From Antitrichia curtipendula (Eukaryota > Streptophyta > Bryopsida > Hypnales > Leucodontaceae): a stretch of DNA of 64,000 nt. Positions 1-12,124 of this stretch are shown piece by piece; the stretch's first letter is position 1, and each line of letters starts with the position of its first letter. Where the stretch lies: contig OX579634.1 in NCBI GenBank assembly GCA_951230915.1, forward strand, positions 40,685,570 through 40,749,569. The letters run 5' to 3'. The translations under genes and the position numbers were made by a program. Under the pieces are notes generated by a model. The model made no database searches. It had not been told where the DNA came from and saw nothing but the letters and a program-made list of their open reading frames with translations.

Positions 1-485
1 CTGGTTTTGGAACCCTGAGCGTCAATTTCATTATACTAGTGTAATTCGTACCGCCACATTCACCTGCTCAAGCTCTAAAATCACAAAAACAGGCATAGGT
101 TTAAGTCTTTAGACACCCATAGACACCCATATGTCATGACCTTGTGCTATTAGAACGCTATTGTCCTCAGTATTTTCGTTCCTCTACCATTTTTCGAAGC
201 TAAAACGTCAATTTTATTACATTAGTGATTCATACGGCCAAAATTGTGACATCCACCTGCTCAAAACTCTTAAAGAACACCAAAACCAGCCATAGATGTA
301 AGTTTCCAAACGCCCGTATGAAGAAATGCCAATGTCGTAAATATCTGCCAATGTAATATAGAGATATCTGTCAAGTACTCGATGAGTTTCATGTGGAATT
401 TCATGCCGAGTTTTCCACCAATCATAAGCTCCTTGCAAACCTTAGTTCAGAAGAGGACTTAATTGCATTGAATGTGGTGTCACAG
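1..485 (+). other. intron of the KUP/HAK transporter gene (partial)
   Basis: This AT-rich stretch has no convincing exon. It ends in a splice acceptor (cacag) at 481-485, directly before the first recognisable transporter codons. It is therefore read as the 3' part of an intron whose upstream exon lies outside the window. It contains a short direct repeat (agacacccat) near 111-130. Confidence 0.6.
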
Positions 486-2444
486 GTCTGGCCGTGATCA
501 CCGTGATGCTAGTCACCACCTGCCTGATGGCCCTAGTAATCCTCATCGTCTGGGGCCGCTCCATCTTCTGGGCCTTAGCCTTCCTCCTCTTCTTCGGCGC
601 CATCGAGCTCTTGTACATCTCGGCCTGCATCATGAAAGTCCCCCAAGGCGGCTGGGTCCCCCTCGTCCTCACCGTGGTGTTCATGAGCGTCATGTACATC
701 TGGAACTACGGCACCGTGAAGAAGTACGAGTACGACCTGCAGAACAAGGTGACGATGCAGACGTTGATGGGCATCGGAGAGACATTGGGGTTGGTCAGGG
801 TGCCTGGGGTGGGGCTGGTGTACACGGAGCTTGTGACCGCGGTGCCGCCCATCTTCGCGCACTTCTTCACGAATTTGCCGGCGTTGCATGATTTCGTGGT
901 GCTTGTGTCGATCAAGAGTGTGCCGGTGCCGTATATTCCGGCGAGTGAGAGGTACCTTGTTGGAAGGATTGGGCCCAAGAGGTTGAGGATGTACAGGTGC
1001 GTTGGCGGATCTGTGGAAATAGTTTGCTTTGTAAACTCTAAACATCAGTTATTTCGGTTGGATCTTGTTTGCAAGTGTGAGAGGATTCCCAACGCATGCA
1101 TTGGTTGGACACGGTTTGAATAAGCTATGGAGTTTCAAAGTATTGATCTGTGGGTGTACCAAAACCCGACTCATTTTCTTTATATGTAAACCCTAAACAT
1201 TCATTATAGCAACTTCCTCGTGATTGAACTTTCTCCTGAAGTTTTCATGTAACTCAGGGTTTCTTGTGCTTTGACCTTTCCCCTGAAGTTTTCATGTATC
1301 TCGGCGGGGCTTTTGCATTTTCAGATGTGTGGTGCGCTACGGCTACAAAGACAACCACAAAGACGACGAAAAGTTCGAGGACAAGCTGATTCAGAACCTG
1401 GGCGAATTCATTTTGACCGAGGACGAGTTGGAGCAGCCTGAGGGATTCAATGGAGAGGACGGCACCGACGGGCCCCTGCAGTTCTCGGGCATCCGTTCGT
1501 CCAGTCTGGTGCACGCGGTGAACCACGACGGGGCCAATCTGGACAGAGCTTCCAAAGGGAAAGAGCCTCTCGGACTCTCCCAGGTAGGCTACCACCTCCT
1601 GCTCTCTGTTTTTCTCTCTCTATTTAAATTTATCCTTGCAGTTCGAGCTCTGTTTATCATAGACCCTGAAGTTGCAATTTGGTTAAAATGGCGTGATTCT
1701 GGACGCCAAAACTTGTGATATTAATCTCACAAAGCTCTGAACATTGTACTCCTGTAGATTCACCTTGAGAAGTACCAACGTTTTGAAATTTTCTTTTGGG
1801 TTAGTTGAGGGTCGCTTTAGATTGAACAGGGTGAAGCAGCAAGCTTGAGATTACGAGAAGTCAACAGATGAGATAACAAGATTGGTGCAAGAATCATTTT
1901 TATTTGCTTGATTTCTACGTTACGCTGACCCAACTACTCCCGCTGTTTCTGAAAAAGACCCGCTACTGCACAGCTTCAAATTTGAAGCTTGTTATGTACG
2001 AGCTTGTTGCTGTAATGTAGGTTTTAGCAACTGCCAAAGAATTTTTCTCATTTTTCTCATTTTTCTCAGTAAATGCTCGCCCTGAAAGAACTCCCTGCAA
2101 CTGAGTGTTCATCTCCTTTGCTTGTGAAGGTTATCGCTGACTGTGAGCTCCTTTCTCGCCCGAATGGTGGCAAGAAGCGAGTCCGCTTCGACACTCCGAG
2201 GCGCAATGATCTCGACCCCACCGTCATCCAAGAATTCGAGAAGCTGAAAGAGGCCAAGGCGAAGGGTGTGGTGTACATCCTGGGCCACTCGTACGTGGAA
2301 GCCTCCAATGCCTCTTCCTTGGTGAAGAAGGTGGCCATCAACGTTGTCTACACTTTCTTGAGACGGATATGCAGAGGGCCTTCGGTGCTGTTACACATAC
2401 CTCAAGTCAACACCATTGAAATCGGTGTGGTCTACAGAGTGTAG
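486..2444 (+). CDS. KUP/HAK/KT potassium transporter, C-terminal exons (5' partial)
   Basis: Three exons are proposed at 486-996, 1325-1583 and about 2106-2444. The first encodes the last membrane helices and start of the cytosolic tail, with family hallmarks GGWVPLVL, YGTVKKYEYDL, VPGVGLVYTEL, HFFTNLPALH and ERYLVGRIGP. The splice to 1325 restores the expected RCVVRYGYKD. The tail ends with GVVYILGHS, FLRRICRGPSVLLHIP and the typical final VVYRV before the stop. Introns are GT-AG. The last acceptor is uncertain: the strong CAG at 2069 puts TAA in frame, so I prefer the AG at 2104-2105, which stays in frame. The family carries K+ across plasma membrane or tonoplast. The N-terminal two thirds lie upstream of the window. 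Codon third positions are C-rich in the first half of exon 1 and G-rich in the second. Confidence 0.93.
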
Positions 2445-3075
2445 TAGTAGCCACTGGGAGGGATTCTGACCTGGGTGATTGAAGCACTGCAACACGTGTG
2501 TTTTTGCTCTCGTAGGTCAGTCCAAGTCCTGGTATAAAGGTGGCGTGACGTGACGAGAAACGAGGTTGCCAAGATTCTGACGTTGAGCTGCGGATTTAGG
2601 AAGAAGAAGACTCAACAAGTGAGATCGAGTCTACCCGGCTTTTTTTGGTCCACATGAGTCTAGCGAGTGTATATCAACATGGTGAGGAGAGGAAGGTTTC
2701 TATTTGTACAGTTGCAGATGTCTGCAAAAATGACTGTAATTTTTATAAAAAGCTTTTGATTTTTGCAATGAAAACCACGAAAGCTTGACAACGGCGATTC
2801 GATACGTCAGTCAGGGATGTTGTTGAAGCTCACTTAGTCTGCAGCAAGGATTGAGGTAGGTCGCCATGAAAACAGATCTCTCACGCTCACGTGGTGGGAA
2901 AGTAGCCCACCAAGCCTCTGTTCAAGAAATCGAAAGTTCGGCCTTTCTGAAGGCTCCGGATGCCATCACTCAGTTATGATGTCAGAATTGAGTGCCGACA
3001 ACATGAGAGGGAGGGTTTCTATGTGGGCACTTCCTTCTTTTGCAAGAGTCATTCAGATGAGTTGACCATAACTCA
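2445..3075. other. 3' UTR and spacer after the transporter
   Basis: No open frame of note. The first 300 bases probably hold the transporter 3' UTR; GC content then falls towards the repeat-rich region that starts at 3076. Confidence 0.4.
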
Positions 3076-3079
3076 TTAA

Positions 3080-4041
3080 CCCCTCGTCGCCCAAGGGGAC
3101 TAAAAGTGTTCTCACATAGTTTCAAGCCCAATTCAAACTGCTGTAACTTTTGCATCCAATGTCCAAATTCAATAAAACCTGTTGGGAAGTTTGCGTTCTC
3201 TCTTCTAGTTTATGTGGTGAAATTTTCATATCAATCCAAGATGTACTGATTTCTTGGAAGCCAATCGAAGTTCAGAGGTTCAATTTGAGTTCACCAAACT
3301 GCATTTGAAGGCTGCAACTTTGGGGGCTTGTATCTCCTTCATCCAATGTTCGTTTTCAGTAAAATTTGTTGGGTTAAGTTCCCCTTGAAGTTTAGTTATT
3401 GTGGTAAAATTTTCATGTCAATCTAAGTTGTTTTGAATGTTTGGGAGAAAATCAAAGTTCGAAATCCCATCATTTTTGGATTACAGTGAACTTTGGCGGC
3501 TTGTTTCTTTATTCAGTGTCAGTTTCCAATAATTGTTTTTGGAAAAGTTGCGCATACTAGTTTAGTTTATGTAGCTAAAATTTCATATCAATCTAAGGAG
3601 TTATAAGTGACTGAGAAGCATTTTAGTAGGAGTGACTAAGATGTGTTTTTTGCAACTTTTCTTGCTATTTTTTGACATATTTGAAAGCCATTTTGCAGAC
3701 ATAATGAGTCAATTTAATGATATTTTCTTTCACCACTGTGTTTTCCTGATGGTTTTGAATCACTTTATAGTTTAAAGTTTTTTCATTTGAGTAGGTTTAG
3801 AAGTCAAATTTCACCTCCAAATGTGTTGCTAGGAAAATTTCAGCATCCTTTTTCAACACTAAAACAGTATAATCTTGCAACTTACAAGGCCAAATGACTC
3901 CAAATGTGATTTACGTCGTCTACAATGTGTACACTACAAGATTGTATGGTTGAGATCTCTATAACTGACTCACATTTAGATCTATAACACTTCAAAAGTA
4001 ATGATGTTTTGGCACTCAAACAGGCCTTAGGCGATGAGGGG
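3080..4041 (-). mobile_element. TTAA-flanked non-autonomous element A1 (962 bp)
   Basis: The element starts CCCCTCGTCGCCCAAGG and ends with the inverse, about 15 of 17 positions matching. It is flanked by TTAA at 3076-3079 and 4042-4045. The interior is non-coding. It is related along its length to copies at 30798-31732 (same orientation) and 60439-61408 (opposite), sharing for example the block around 'cacatagtttcaag'. TTAA target plus CCC ends is the pattern known for piggyBac-type elements; no transposase is encoded, so it would depend on a source elsewhere. Confidence 0.8.
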
Positions 4042-4318
4042 TTAATTGAAAGCCCATGATACAAAAAACACAAAAGCTTTGCAACGCCCAACCCATAAAT
4101 CCTAATACCATACTCAAAGAGTAGGTTTGGCTTAAATTAATTAGAAAAAAAAGTGCCAAGTTTTTCTGCTAACTCTGGGACCACATAATTAAATCTAGAA
4201 TTAAATGTAAAGATGGTTTGCCGCAAATTCAAAGGATTCAACAACAATCCATTCAATCAAATACCAAATTGGTAAATGTAAATCCTAATATCATACTCGG
4301 ATAGCAAGTTTGGCTTAA

Positions 4319-5233
4319 CCCCTAAAGTACCAAGGCCTCTTTTCCATCAAAAACCACTCATAATTGCCATTTTATAGCAAAGAGAAAAAAAAAAATTTAA
4401 TGTTTTTTTGTATATTTAGCCATAGGATCTTGTACTAGACTGTATAAGAATGTGTGGATGAAATTTCACAAACTTTGACCATGTAGATTACAAGATATTT
4501 GCATTTAAAGTGAAGGAAACAAGTTTTTTTTAACCTTGCTTAACTACATTTTGGGGCTTTGAACCTTCATAACTTATAATTTTTGCTCCACTAGTTTTTA
4601 ATTTTTAATTGTATATGATAAAGAATTGAATTGAGAGTCTAGGAATTTTTTTTCAAAAAACATACATTTAGTTTTCACTCATTAAAAAATTGTTAAGTAG
4701 AAGTAGGTTCAAGATTGAAGGAAAATCTAAATTGTTAATAGCTCAAAGATGGAATTGAATATACTAATTTCAATGGTGAGATTGTTCTAGCAAGAGATGT
4801 TAACCTTGTGAAAGTGTTTTTTTGGAAAATTGTAAAAATTGAGATAAAAAATGAATTCTACAAGTTCTTTTTCAAAAAGATGCTCTAATCACTCAAAAAA
4901 TAAGATTGTCCATAACTTTCACATAACAAATTCAAATGGAATAAATCAAGGCTTCCCATGTACATAAAATGTAATATATACAAAAATAATTAATTAATGT
5001 TTTACTTTAAGTATTTTTAAAGTTTGTTTTTCTTGCCCATGAAACTAAAAAAAAAAGCTTTTTGTGCTATAACTTTTGCTCCTGGGTTTGGATTGAAGAA
5101 AAAATTATTTTTGGACAACTAATGTGTTTTTATATCTTTCCAAAAAAATCCAAAAATCACTACAAATATTGAGACCATAGGAGCTTGCCCAAAATCCATT
5201 TTGTCCTCTAAAAAGACAATGGGACTTTAGGGG
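4319..5233 (+). mobile_element. TTAA-flanked non-autonomous element B1 (915 bp)
   Basis: The termini are CCCCTAAAGTACC and GGGACTTTAGGGG, flanked by TTAA (4315-4318) and a decayed TTAG (5234-5237). It lies inside unit 2 of the surrounding tandem array, where unit 1 reads straight through 'ggcttaaattaattag'. It is the reverse-orientation homologue of the copy at 13912-14835. It has no coding capacity. Confidence 0.8.
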
Positions 5234-5325
5234 TTAGATTAAATTTTTTTTTAAGTGCCAAATGTTTTTGCTAAGAATTCATTCTATCAAATACTAAATT
5301 GGTAAACATAAACCCTAATATAGTA

Positions 5326-5898
5326 CTCCTTCTATTCCATAATGATCTTCTTGTTGGCCTTAATTTTTTGTCCAAAATGATCTTCATGTTGCACTTTGTG
5401 TCTCTAGAATAGGTCAAATTTGGCTTTCAATTGCTTTGGGGATTTGCAAAACAACTCTAAGTAGTGGTTTCTCCTTCATCCATGCAATCATCAAGCAATA
5501 GACAAATGAAATGATTGGAGGGATCAATCAACATTGTTTGTTCTTATTTTTTGCATCTCTTTGAATATTATCCAATTGAAGGAGATAAAGTTTTGGGAGG
5601 CAAAATACAAGTCTAATAGTCCATACATAATCTTGGGCACATACTAAATGTCCATAAAATAAAAACCTCACACTCATCGATTCAATATCCACTGGTGTTG
5701 TTTGAAAATGCCTCCAAAATTTGACTTTTTAATACTTCAAAACTACACTTTGAAAATGGCTTTGAAGCTCAAAGTTTCTTGGAAGCTAAGAGTGCACTGA
5801 ATTCTACTTATCATGCAAAATAGGTCTTTAAAATGTTATTTTAAGCCTTAATCCATAACATTTTGTCTAATAGGAAGATCACCTTGGAACGGAGGTAG
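5326..5898. mobile_element. TA-flanked MITE, 573 bp
   Basis: The ends are CTCCTTCTATTCCATAATGA and, read inversely, CTACCTCCGTTCCAAGGTGA; both continue into GATCTTC. TA dinucleotides flank it. The ends resemble the Stowaway consensus (CTCCCTCCGT), pointing to a Tc1/mariner-type non-autonomous element. It interrupts unit 3 of the tandem array, where other units read 'atcatactcggatagc'. Confidence 0.7.
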
Positions 5899-6120
5899 TA
5901 TTTGGATAGCAATTTTGGTTTAAATTAATTAGAAAAAAAAATGCCAAATTTTTTTGAGACTAGATAGACAAATTTAGAATTAAATGTAAAGAGAGTTTGC
6001 CCAAAAGCCAAAATTCAAAGAATCCAATAACAATTCATTCAATCAAATTTCAATTGTCATTTAATCATCTACCATTAAAAAAGAGAGGTTATTTTTATAA
6101 TGATATCCATATCTGTGTCA

Positions 6121-6500
6121 TGAATTCTCAAAGGGTATGGGGCTATTTGAAGATGAGAGCTTGACTACTCATTGTCAAAATGTAGGAATTGTGCTCAATG
6201 TAGAACTTTAGATCTCATTTTGACATAGTAGAATAACTTTTTTCACAAAACTTTGAGCCAAGAAAAGTTGGTAAATTAAATTAAATTAAATTTCTAATTA
6301 TTTCTTGTGATTTCAAGCCTCCCCAAAAAATTTATGGACAAAGTTCAAAGAGGATGTTTGAAAATGTCAAAGAAAATGTCCCTTCCAACCCTTCTCTAAA
6401 TTTTGTTCATAACTTTTGATTGGAAGCTCAAAATCTCAAGCAGGTTTTTTGGAGATGAAAATTAGCTTGATGTACCACCTTTTTTTAGTTCAAAATTTAT
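6121..6500. repeat. dispersed repeat, second copy at 11560-11960
   Basis: Shared blocks include 'agggtatggg..atttgaagatga', 'ccactcattgtcaaaa' or close forms, 'agaggatgtttgaaaatgtc' and 'cataacttttgattggaagct'. The two copies run in the same order over about 380 bp. No coding frame. The second copy sits inside the oversized TTAA element at 11061-12976. Identity of the element is unknown. Confidence 0.65.
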
Positions 6501-6984
6501 TGGAGTTACTCATTTCACTCACTTTATGATGAATTCTATAGATTTGCAAAAAAAAAATTAATTTTGGACATGCTTCAATCCTAAATTTTGCTTAAATTAT
6601 TTACAAACCTGACTGGACTGTATGGTGCTCTATGTTATTTTCCTTGCATTAAGTACCTATGTCAGTGCCATACTTGGCATATATCCATTCCTCACACTTA
6701 TATCTAGAGAGAAGCCTATGAAGTTTGTTTTTTATTAAAAAAAAGTCGAGCCTTTTTAAAGGCTCTGGTGAGAGAGTATTCCAGATCCTATGGCAATTTT
6801 GGTCTCCCACAACATCATAATGCCAAGTCGGTTTCCAAGGTAGATTTTTCACCATTCCATTAGATAGTTAAAAAAATACCACAACTCATAATGCATACCC
6901 TCTTTCTATACCTTTAGATTCACGAAAAGTATAGATATGGACATTTGTGATGAACTATTAGACTTGGCATTATGTCTCATTGCT

Positions 6985-7935
6985 TGGTGAGTTGGAGAAG
7001 CAACTCTCAATTCTTGAGCTAGTACAAAATCTTAGGTGCCCTCTAAAAACCAAGTCCCCACCACATGTATCTCAGAGCATTCAAAAATCAATCACAACCA
7101 CAAATTTGGGGCCAAACCGTACATCTTCATAGAGTATCATTGCTAGATGGGTGATGACAAGCACATTGGAAGCTTTGAGATCAGTTTGTGGATGATGCCA
7201 TACCGTTTGTGCAAGGACACCATGTCCTTGGCAATTTTGTGCATGAACTTGGTGATGAGGTCTACGGTGAAGGGAGGGCCTTGATTGTTCTTGTTCAACA
7301 TTTGGCCATCAATGAGCTTCTTGAGATCTCATTTCTAGCAATCCATCACAAATGTGTATATGTTCATCAACCTCTCATCCTTCATTATTGTTCTACCTAA
7401 CATATATTAGGCATAGTCTTAGTATGGGGGGCCTTGGTGATCTAGATCATGGGACCCTTTATTGAAGGGTGGATAGTAAGTTGTTGAAATGCAATTAGTG
7501 AGACTGCCAAAAAGGAGAGAGTTTGGGAGAGACTTGAGAGAAATTAGGTTTTCCAGAGAAAATCAACCCAAATAAGCTCTAAGAAAACTTTGGAAGTTTG
7601 TTGCAATGTTCCAAGAAAACTCCAAAAGACTATCTTGACTTCCCGAATAGCGGGTGGATCAAGAAATCCTAGGTATGGATCACTATGGCCCCCATACTAG
7701 AACCGTGCCATACATTATAATGGACTTTTCAAGGAATCACACTTGACAATAGACACATGGAGGCATGCATTTGTCGTAAAAGAAGTCACAAAAGAACACC
7801 TTTTTTGAAAACCTTCACAACATATTGATTGCCATATCTAGTTTGATCAATGTAATAGACCTCTCCTTGCGTTCCCTCGGCAAGCTTCAAGTGGATCTCT
7901 AAGATCATCAAAGTCTTGGAAGAAGCGACTTCTGC
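6985..7935 (-). pseudogene. decayed protein kinase
   Basis: Reading the minus strand, 7925-7801 encodes a kinase N-lobe: glycine loop EGTQGEVYYI, then YVVKVFKK with the ATP-anchoring lysine. After a gap, about 7410-7170 gives DLKKLIDGQM, ITKFMHKIAKDMVSLH and YGIIHK. A one-base frameshift then leads into DLKASNVLV, the catalytic-loop region. Near 7070-7030 the frame reads FECSEIHVVGTWF, corresponding to the activation segment (I recall DFECSxGVVGTGFW in kinases expanded in seed-free plants and conifers). Several in-frame stops, for example just before DLKK, and the frameshift show it is dead. An open frame at 6855-6649 might be a remnant of its C-lobe, but that is not convincing. Confidence 0.6.
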
Positions 7936-8099
7936 TCCATACCGGATGCTTTTTTAACACCTCATGAAAATAGAGACAATTAGACTTGGATGAATGTTGA
8001 TGAGAAAACTCCGAGGGAGGATCCACTTGCTCTACATCATGAAAGTGCCCCCTGACTCCACTTGTACAAATGCAGTATTGCAGAAGGGGCTATACTAGC

Positions 8100-8382
8100 T
8101 AATATTCTTGCAGTACTGCATGTAATATTGCACTTATACAAAGACAAGAACATTTTAAAAAAAAATTCTAATATTGCGTTTATATTGTATTAATACTTTG
8201 TTTCTTAAAAATACAATACTTATTATTTACATATTTTTTAATTGCAAAATGTCAACAAACACTCCTTTCTTAATACTTTTGCAGTACTGCATGTAATACT
8301 GCGCTTAAGTTTTCTAATTAACTGCAGTACAACATTTGTATACACTAAATATTGCTAAATTGCAGTAGTGCAAGAATATTAA
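8100..8382. mobile_element. inverted-repeat element, ~285 bp
   Basis: TAATATTCTTGCAGTACTGC near 8100 is matched by its inverse near 8361-8382 with one or two differences. The interior repeats the palindrome GCAGTACTGC and GCAATATTGC-like words several times, so it could fold into multiple hairpins. Further GCARTATTGC words lie outside at 8072 and 8421. Non-coding; the superfamily is not clear. Confidence 0.5.
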
Positions 8383-8760
8383 TTAGGTACTCTCCTGTTA
8401 AGCCTCTCCACTCGTATAGATGCAATATTGCAAGGATATTGAAAAAAGTAGGCTCATTTTCCTGATGTAGTGCACTTTGGAGGCTTCATTTGCAAACGCA
8501 ATCTTGGTAGGGAAGTTGCTCTAGCACTCAATCATGTTTTAAATGCGTGAAGAGTTGTAGAATGAAGAAGCCGAGCATGACAATAGGTCAGTCTTCCTTT
8601 CAATGTCCACTCCGGACCTCTCTCGTTGAAGTCACAGCCTCTTCATGCCCATCTACATTGTCTTCATATCCATTTGTGTTAGTTTTAAACCTGCATACGT
8701 TGAATGTACAATTTCTCATATCTAGCTATTGGGGGACAAGGGTAGTACGTTCAAACTACT
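8383..8760. other. spacer without recognised gene
   Basis: A short open frame (8547-8771) lacks recognisable motifs and runs into the next transposon, so it is not called a gene. Confidence 0.3.
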
Positions 8761-8764
8761 TTAA

Positions 8765-9705
8765 CCCCTAAAGGTTTTTGACTATGTTTTCACCAAAACC
8801 ACTCTAAAACTGTCATTTTTAAGACAACCACCAAATTTTAGAAAAGAAACAATTTAGGACAAATATAACCGTAGGATCTTTTAGTAAACTGATTTGAAAA
8901 GATGTGGAAAAAATTTCAGAAATTTCCGCCACGTAGATTGCAAGATATTAGTGTTTGAAGTTACAAAAATCCTTTTTTTACCACTGCGAAAATCCTGGCA
9001 GCTGCACTTCAGAAGGCAATATTTGTATGAACAAAGTCCAAATGGTTGTAACTCTTTGGATTCATTCTCGATTCAAGTTGTTTACATGCTTGAAAATTTT
9101 CAAATCATTTGGAATTGTACAACATGTACAAAAAAAATAGTAAGTAGAAAGAAGTAGAAAATGAGCCAAAATACTAAATTGTAAACAATTTATTTATGGA
9201 ATTGAAAAATTCCAATCCCAATGGTAAAAATGTTTTAATAAACAATCTACAACTAATGTTGTTTTTTATTTTCCAAAAATATTAAAAATTGAATTAAATA
9301 AAGGATTTCAAACTTTTTTTGTGATGTATAGATTCTATAACTAGTAGCAAACTACCCCAACCTAAAACTCCTCATAACTTTTGACTCATCGATCAAAATG
9401 GGATGATCAAAAGCTTCCCACTTAGATAAAAATCTAATAAACCAATTTCAATTTTTTTTTTTTAAAAGTCATTTTTAAAGAAATTTTCTGAGCTGCCCGG
9501 GCTGCCCAAAGTTCAAAGAAAATCACATATCATGCAATAAGTTTTTAACCATGTAGTCAAAAGTTCAAAAATTGTTGGTCCTTAAAGCTACTCCTCGGGC
9601 ACATGTTGTGTGAAAATTTCAAAGAAATTAAAGATAAACTCCATCCATAGTGAGCTGCACAAAATTGCTATGTTGCCAAAAAAACGCAGTTTGATCCTTT
9701 AGGGG
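8765..9705 (+). mobile_element. TTAA-flanked non-autonomous element C1 (941 bp)
   Basis: It starts CCCCTAAAGGTTTTTG and ends GATCCTTTAGGGG, with TTAA on both sides (8761-8764, 9706-9709). The copy at 51998-52938 is also exactly 941 bp and is collinear throughout, e.g. 'gtagattgcaagatattag' and 'gctactcctcgggcacat'. It shares the block 'cgtaggatctt' and 'gtagattgcaagata' with subfamily B, so the subfamilies have a common origin. Short open frames inside are chance. Confidence 0.85.
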
Positions 9706-9709
9706 TTAA

Positions 9710-10459
9710 TATGATCTTCTCGAAAAGGACATTCCAAGGTATCTTACACACTTGCCACACTAGGGTAGTATGTAGCAGCAACAACATCAACAATGGAGCC
9801 CTCCAAACCATCAAGCAATCCATGTCAGGCTAGATGGACTTTGTTGAGGCATCAGAGTTGTCCACCGCGGTTAATCCTTCTTTAAAGCAACTACCATCCT
9901 TCTTAAAAGCAAGTGGTTCAAATGTTTTTTATCCGATATTTGACTTCCTAACTTCTGACATTCTTCCATCTCATTAATTATTTGACTTCCTTCCTTTTCA
10001 CCATTTCTCTTTCAAAAAAGACAACAATGCATAATATATATTTATATATATCTTTAGGTACTAAAATAGAAGTCACAATCAAAGACACCGCCTTGTTCTA
10101 GAAAAATAAAATATCTAAAATGTAGGTTGTTATGAAAGAAAAAAAATGAAAAAAAAAATGTAGCTTGTTATAAGAATATGAAAGAAATCCATTATCTATG
10201 TCACTATTGTACATCTACATTTTACATTTGTAGTGATAAAAAACTAAAAAAAAAAATTTAATTTTTCTTAATTTCAAATTCTCTATAATTTTGTATATTA
10301 AAGATGACCATAATAAAGATTTTAATATGGTCATATTTAAACTGTACAACTTGATCATAATAAAGAAATATTGTGAATCCTTTCTAAATGATTAAATTTC
10401 ATTTTTCATATATATATAGATCTAGCAACTCTCCATTATATGTTGAAGAGAATAAGTTT
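9710..10459. other. AT-rich spacer
   Basis: No gene recognised; A/T homopolymers and short AT repeats dominate. Confidence 0.3.
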
Positions 10460-10957
10460 GGAATACACATTAAAAATGCCAATCGCAATGGTTGCAATGA
10501 TGTAATAAACAATCTACATCCTATAATTTTATTTTTTTCAAAAAATATTGAAAATTGAGTAAGATAAAAGACTTCAAAGTTTATCTTAGAGTAGAGAATC
10601 CATAACTAACCACAAACTAAAACTCCTCATAACTTTTGACTCGTTGATCAAAATGGAATGATTCAAAGCTTTTTACATATCGACGTATATATAACTTTAG
10701 AAAACCAATTTCAAATTTTTGTTTTTGAAAAAAGTTATTTTTGGTATATGTTCAGATTGTCCAGACGAGAAAAAAAGTAACTTATTATACCATAACTTTT
10801 GACTCATATTTAGAAATGTCGTGAAATTTAGTGCATATAAAAGATATTCTTGTCCCCAACTTTTGTTAAAATTTTAGCTAAAATATAAAATCTCTAGTCA
10901 CAAAAACCTGCCCAAATTTTTTATGTTGCCAAAAAATGCATGTTGGTCTTCTAGGGG
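10460..10957 (+). mobile_element. 5'-truncated copy of TTAA element subfamily C (C2)
   Basis: From about 10460 the sequence follows the second half of C1: 'taataaacaatctaca', then 'cctcataacttttgactc', ending 'ctaggggttaa'. The right end carries GGGG at 10954-10957 and TTAA at 10958-10961. No left terminus is present, so the copy is a decayed remnant. Confidence 0.7.
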
Positions 10958-11060
10958 TTAATTCAATCGAGTACACATCATAATTCATTAAATACATTAA
11001 TAGTTATTTAACAACCCAACTATGATGCAACACATTAGTCCATCAAAACAAATCTATTAA

Positions 11061-12087
11061 TCTCTAAAGGCCCATTATCCCCTCGAGAGACAATTTGGAG
11101 TTTGGATAGGGTTTTATAAGTCGAAATTTTAATTGATTTTTTTTGTAGTTCTAGGAGAGATTTGTGGATATATAATTTTTATTTCAATCCAATGTTGGGT
11201 AAAGAATAAAGGCCTTTAAAGGCAAATTCCAACTCAAGGGGCATGCTAGATTGCTAAAATTTTATTGACTAAGTCCAACGACAAATGCACAAGCTACGAT
11301 GATCAAAAGAATAAAGATTGTTGTGGGCAATAGATGAAGGGCTAGGACCATTAGCCACCCTCTCAACATGTCAAAGCCTTTGGGATTTCATGCCATGGTC
11401 TTATGGTAAAAATTCTAGGATCTAAGAAATACATCTACAAATACCAATGTCATTTGGTAATTTGTCATCAAGAAAAATTTAATAGGCAAAATATAGGAAT
11501 TGCTTAATTGGCATTTGGTGACAAGCTTAGGAGGAGAATTTTTTTTATCATGAAATCCATAGTCCATTGTGAATCCAAAGGGTATGGGATAATTTGAAGA
11601 TGAAAGCATGACCACTCATTGTCAAAACTTAGGAATTGTGTTTGAAGTAAAATTTTACAAATCATTTAGGCATTATAGAATAAAATTTTTACAAAACTTT
11701 AAAATAAAAGTTGGAAAATCAAGATTAATTTCATCTCCAAAATATTTTTGAGACTTTGAGCCTCCAATCAAATGTTATGGACAAAATTCAAGAGAGGATG
11801 TTTGAAAATGTCAAAAACAATTTCCTTCCAATCCTTCTTTGAAATTTGTCCATAACTTTTGATTGGAAGCTTGAAATCTGAGACGGATTTTTGGAGATGA
11901 AATTCATTTTGATTTCCCAACTTCTTTAATCACAAAGTTTTTGGGAAAAGTTATTCTACTATACCTAAATGAGTTTTGAAATTCTACTTCAAATATAATT
12001 TCTACTTTGAATTTAATTGTGAGTGGTTGAGCTCCTAGTAATTCTAATTTACATATCCTACATGGGTTGTTCTACCTCCTACCACTC

Positions 12088-12124
<37 letters not shown>

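Larger units (their letters stand above)
4097..6060. repeat. ~183-bp tandem array interrupted by two transposons
   Basis: Three units are recognisable. Unit 1 starts near 4097 (aaatcctaata) and unit 2 near 4279; unit 3 starts near 5309. All share 'atactc..gatagcaagtttggctt' or close forms, 'aaaagtgccaa', and 'caatcaaataccaaattgg'. Unit 2 is split by element B1 (4319-5233) and unit 3 by a TA-flanked MITE (5326-5898). The uninterrupted copies serve as empty-site references for both insertions. Confidence 0.75.

Noticed and set aside
6649..6855. 68-residue minus frame as the C-lobe of the decayed kinase
   Set aside because: Only vague resemblance (WHYDVVGDQ and SPEPLKR); not enough to extend the pseudogene.
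8100..8382. CRISPR-like array because of regularly repeated GCAGTACTGC words
   Set aside because: Spacing is irregular, repeats are short palindromes, and the DNA is clearly a plant nuclear genome.
8894..9157. 87-residue frame, also present as a similar frame at 52126-52389
   Set aside because: The apparent conservation comes from both lying at the same position in TTAA elements C1 and C3. The frame is short, lysine-rich and unrelated to any transposase, so it is most likely a by-product of element homology.
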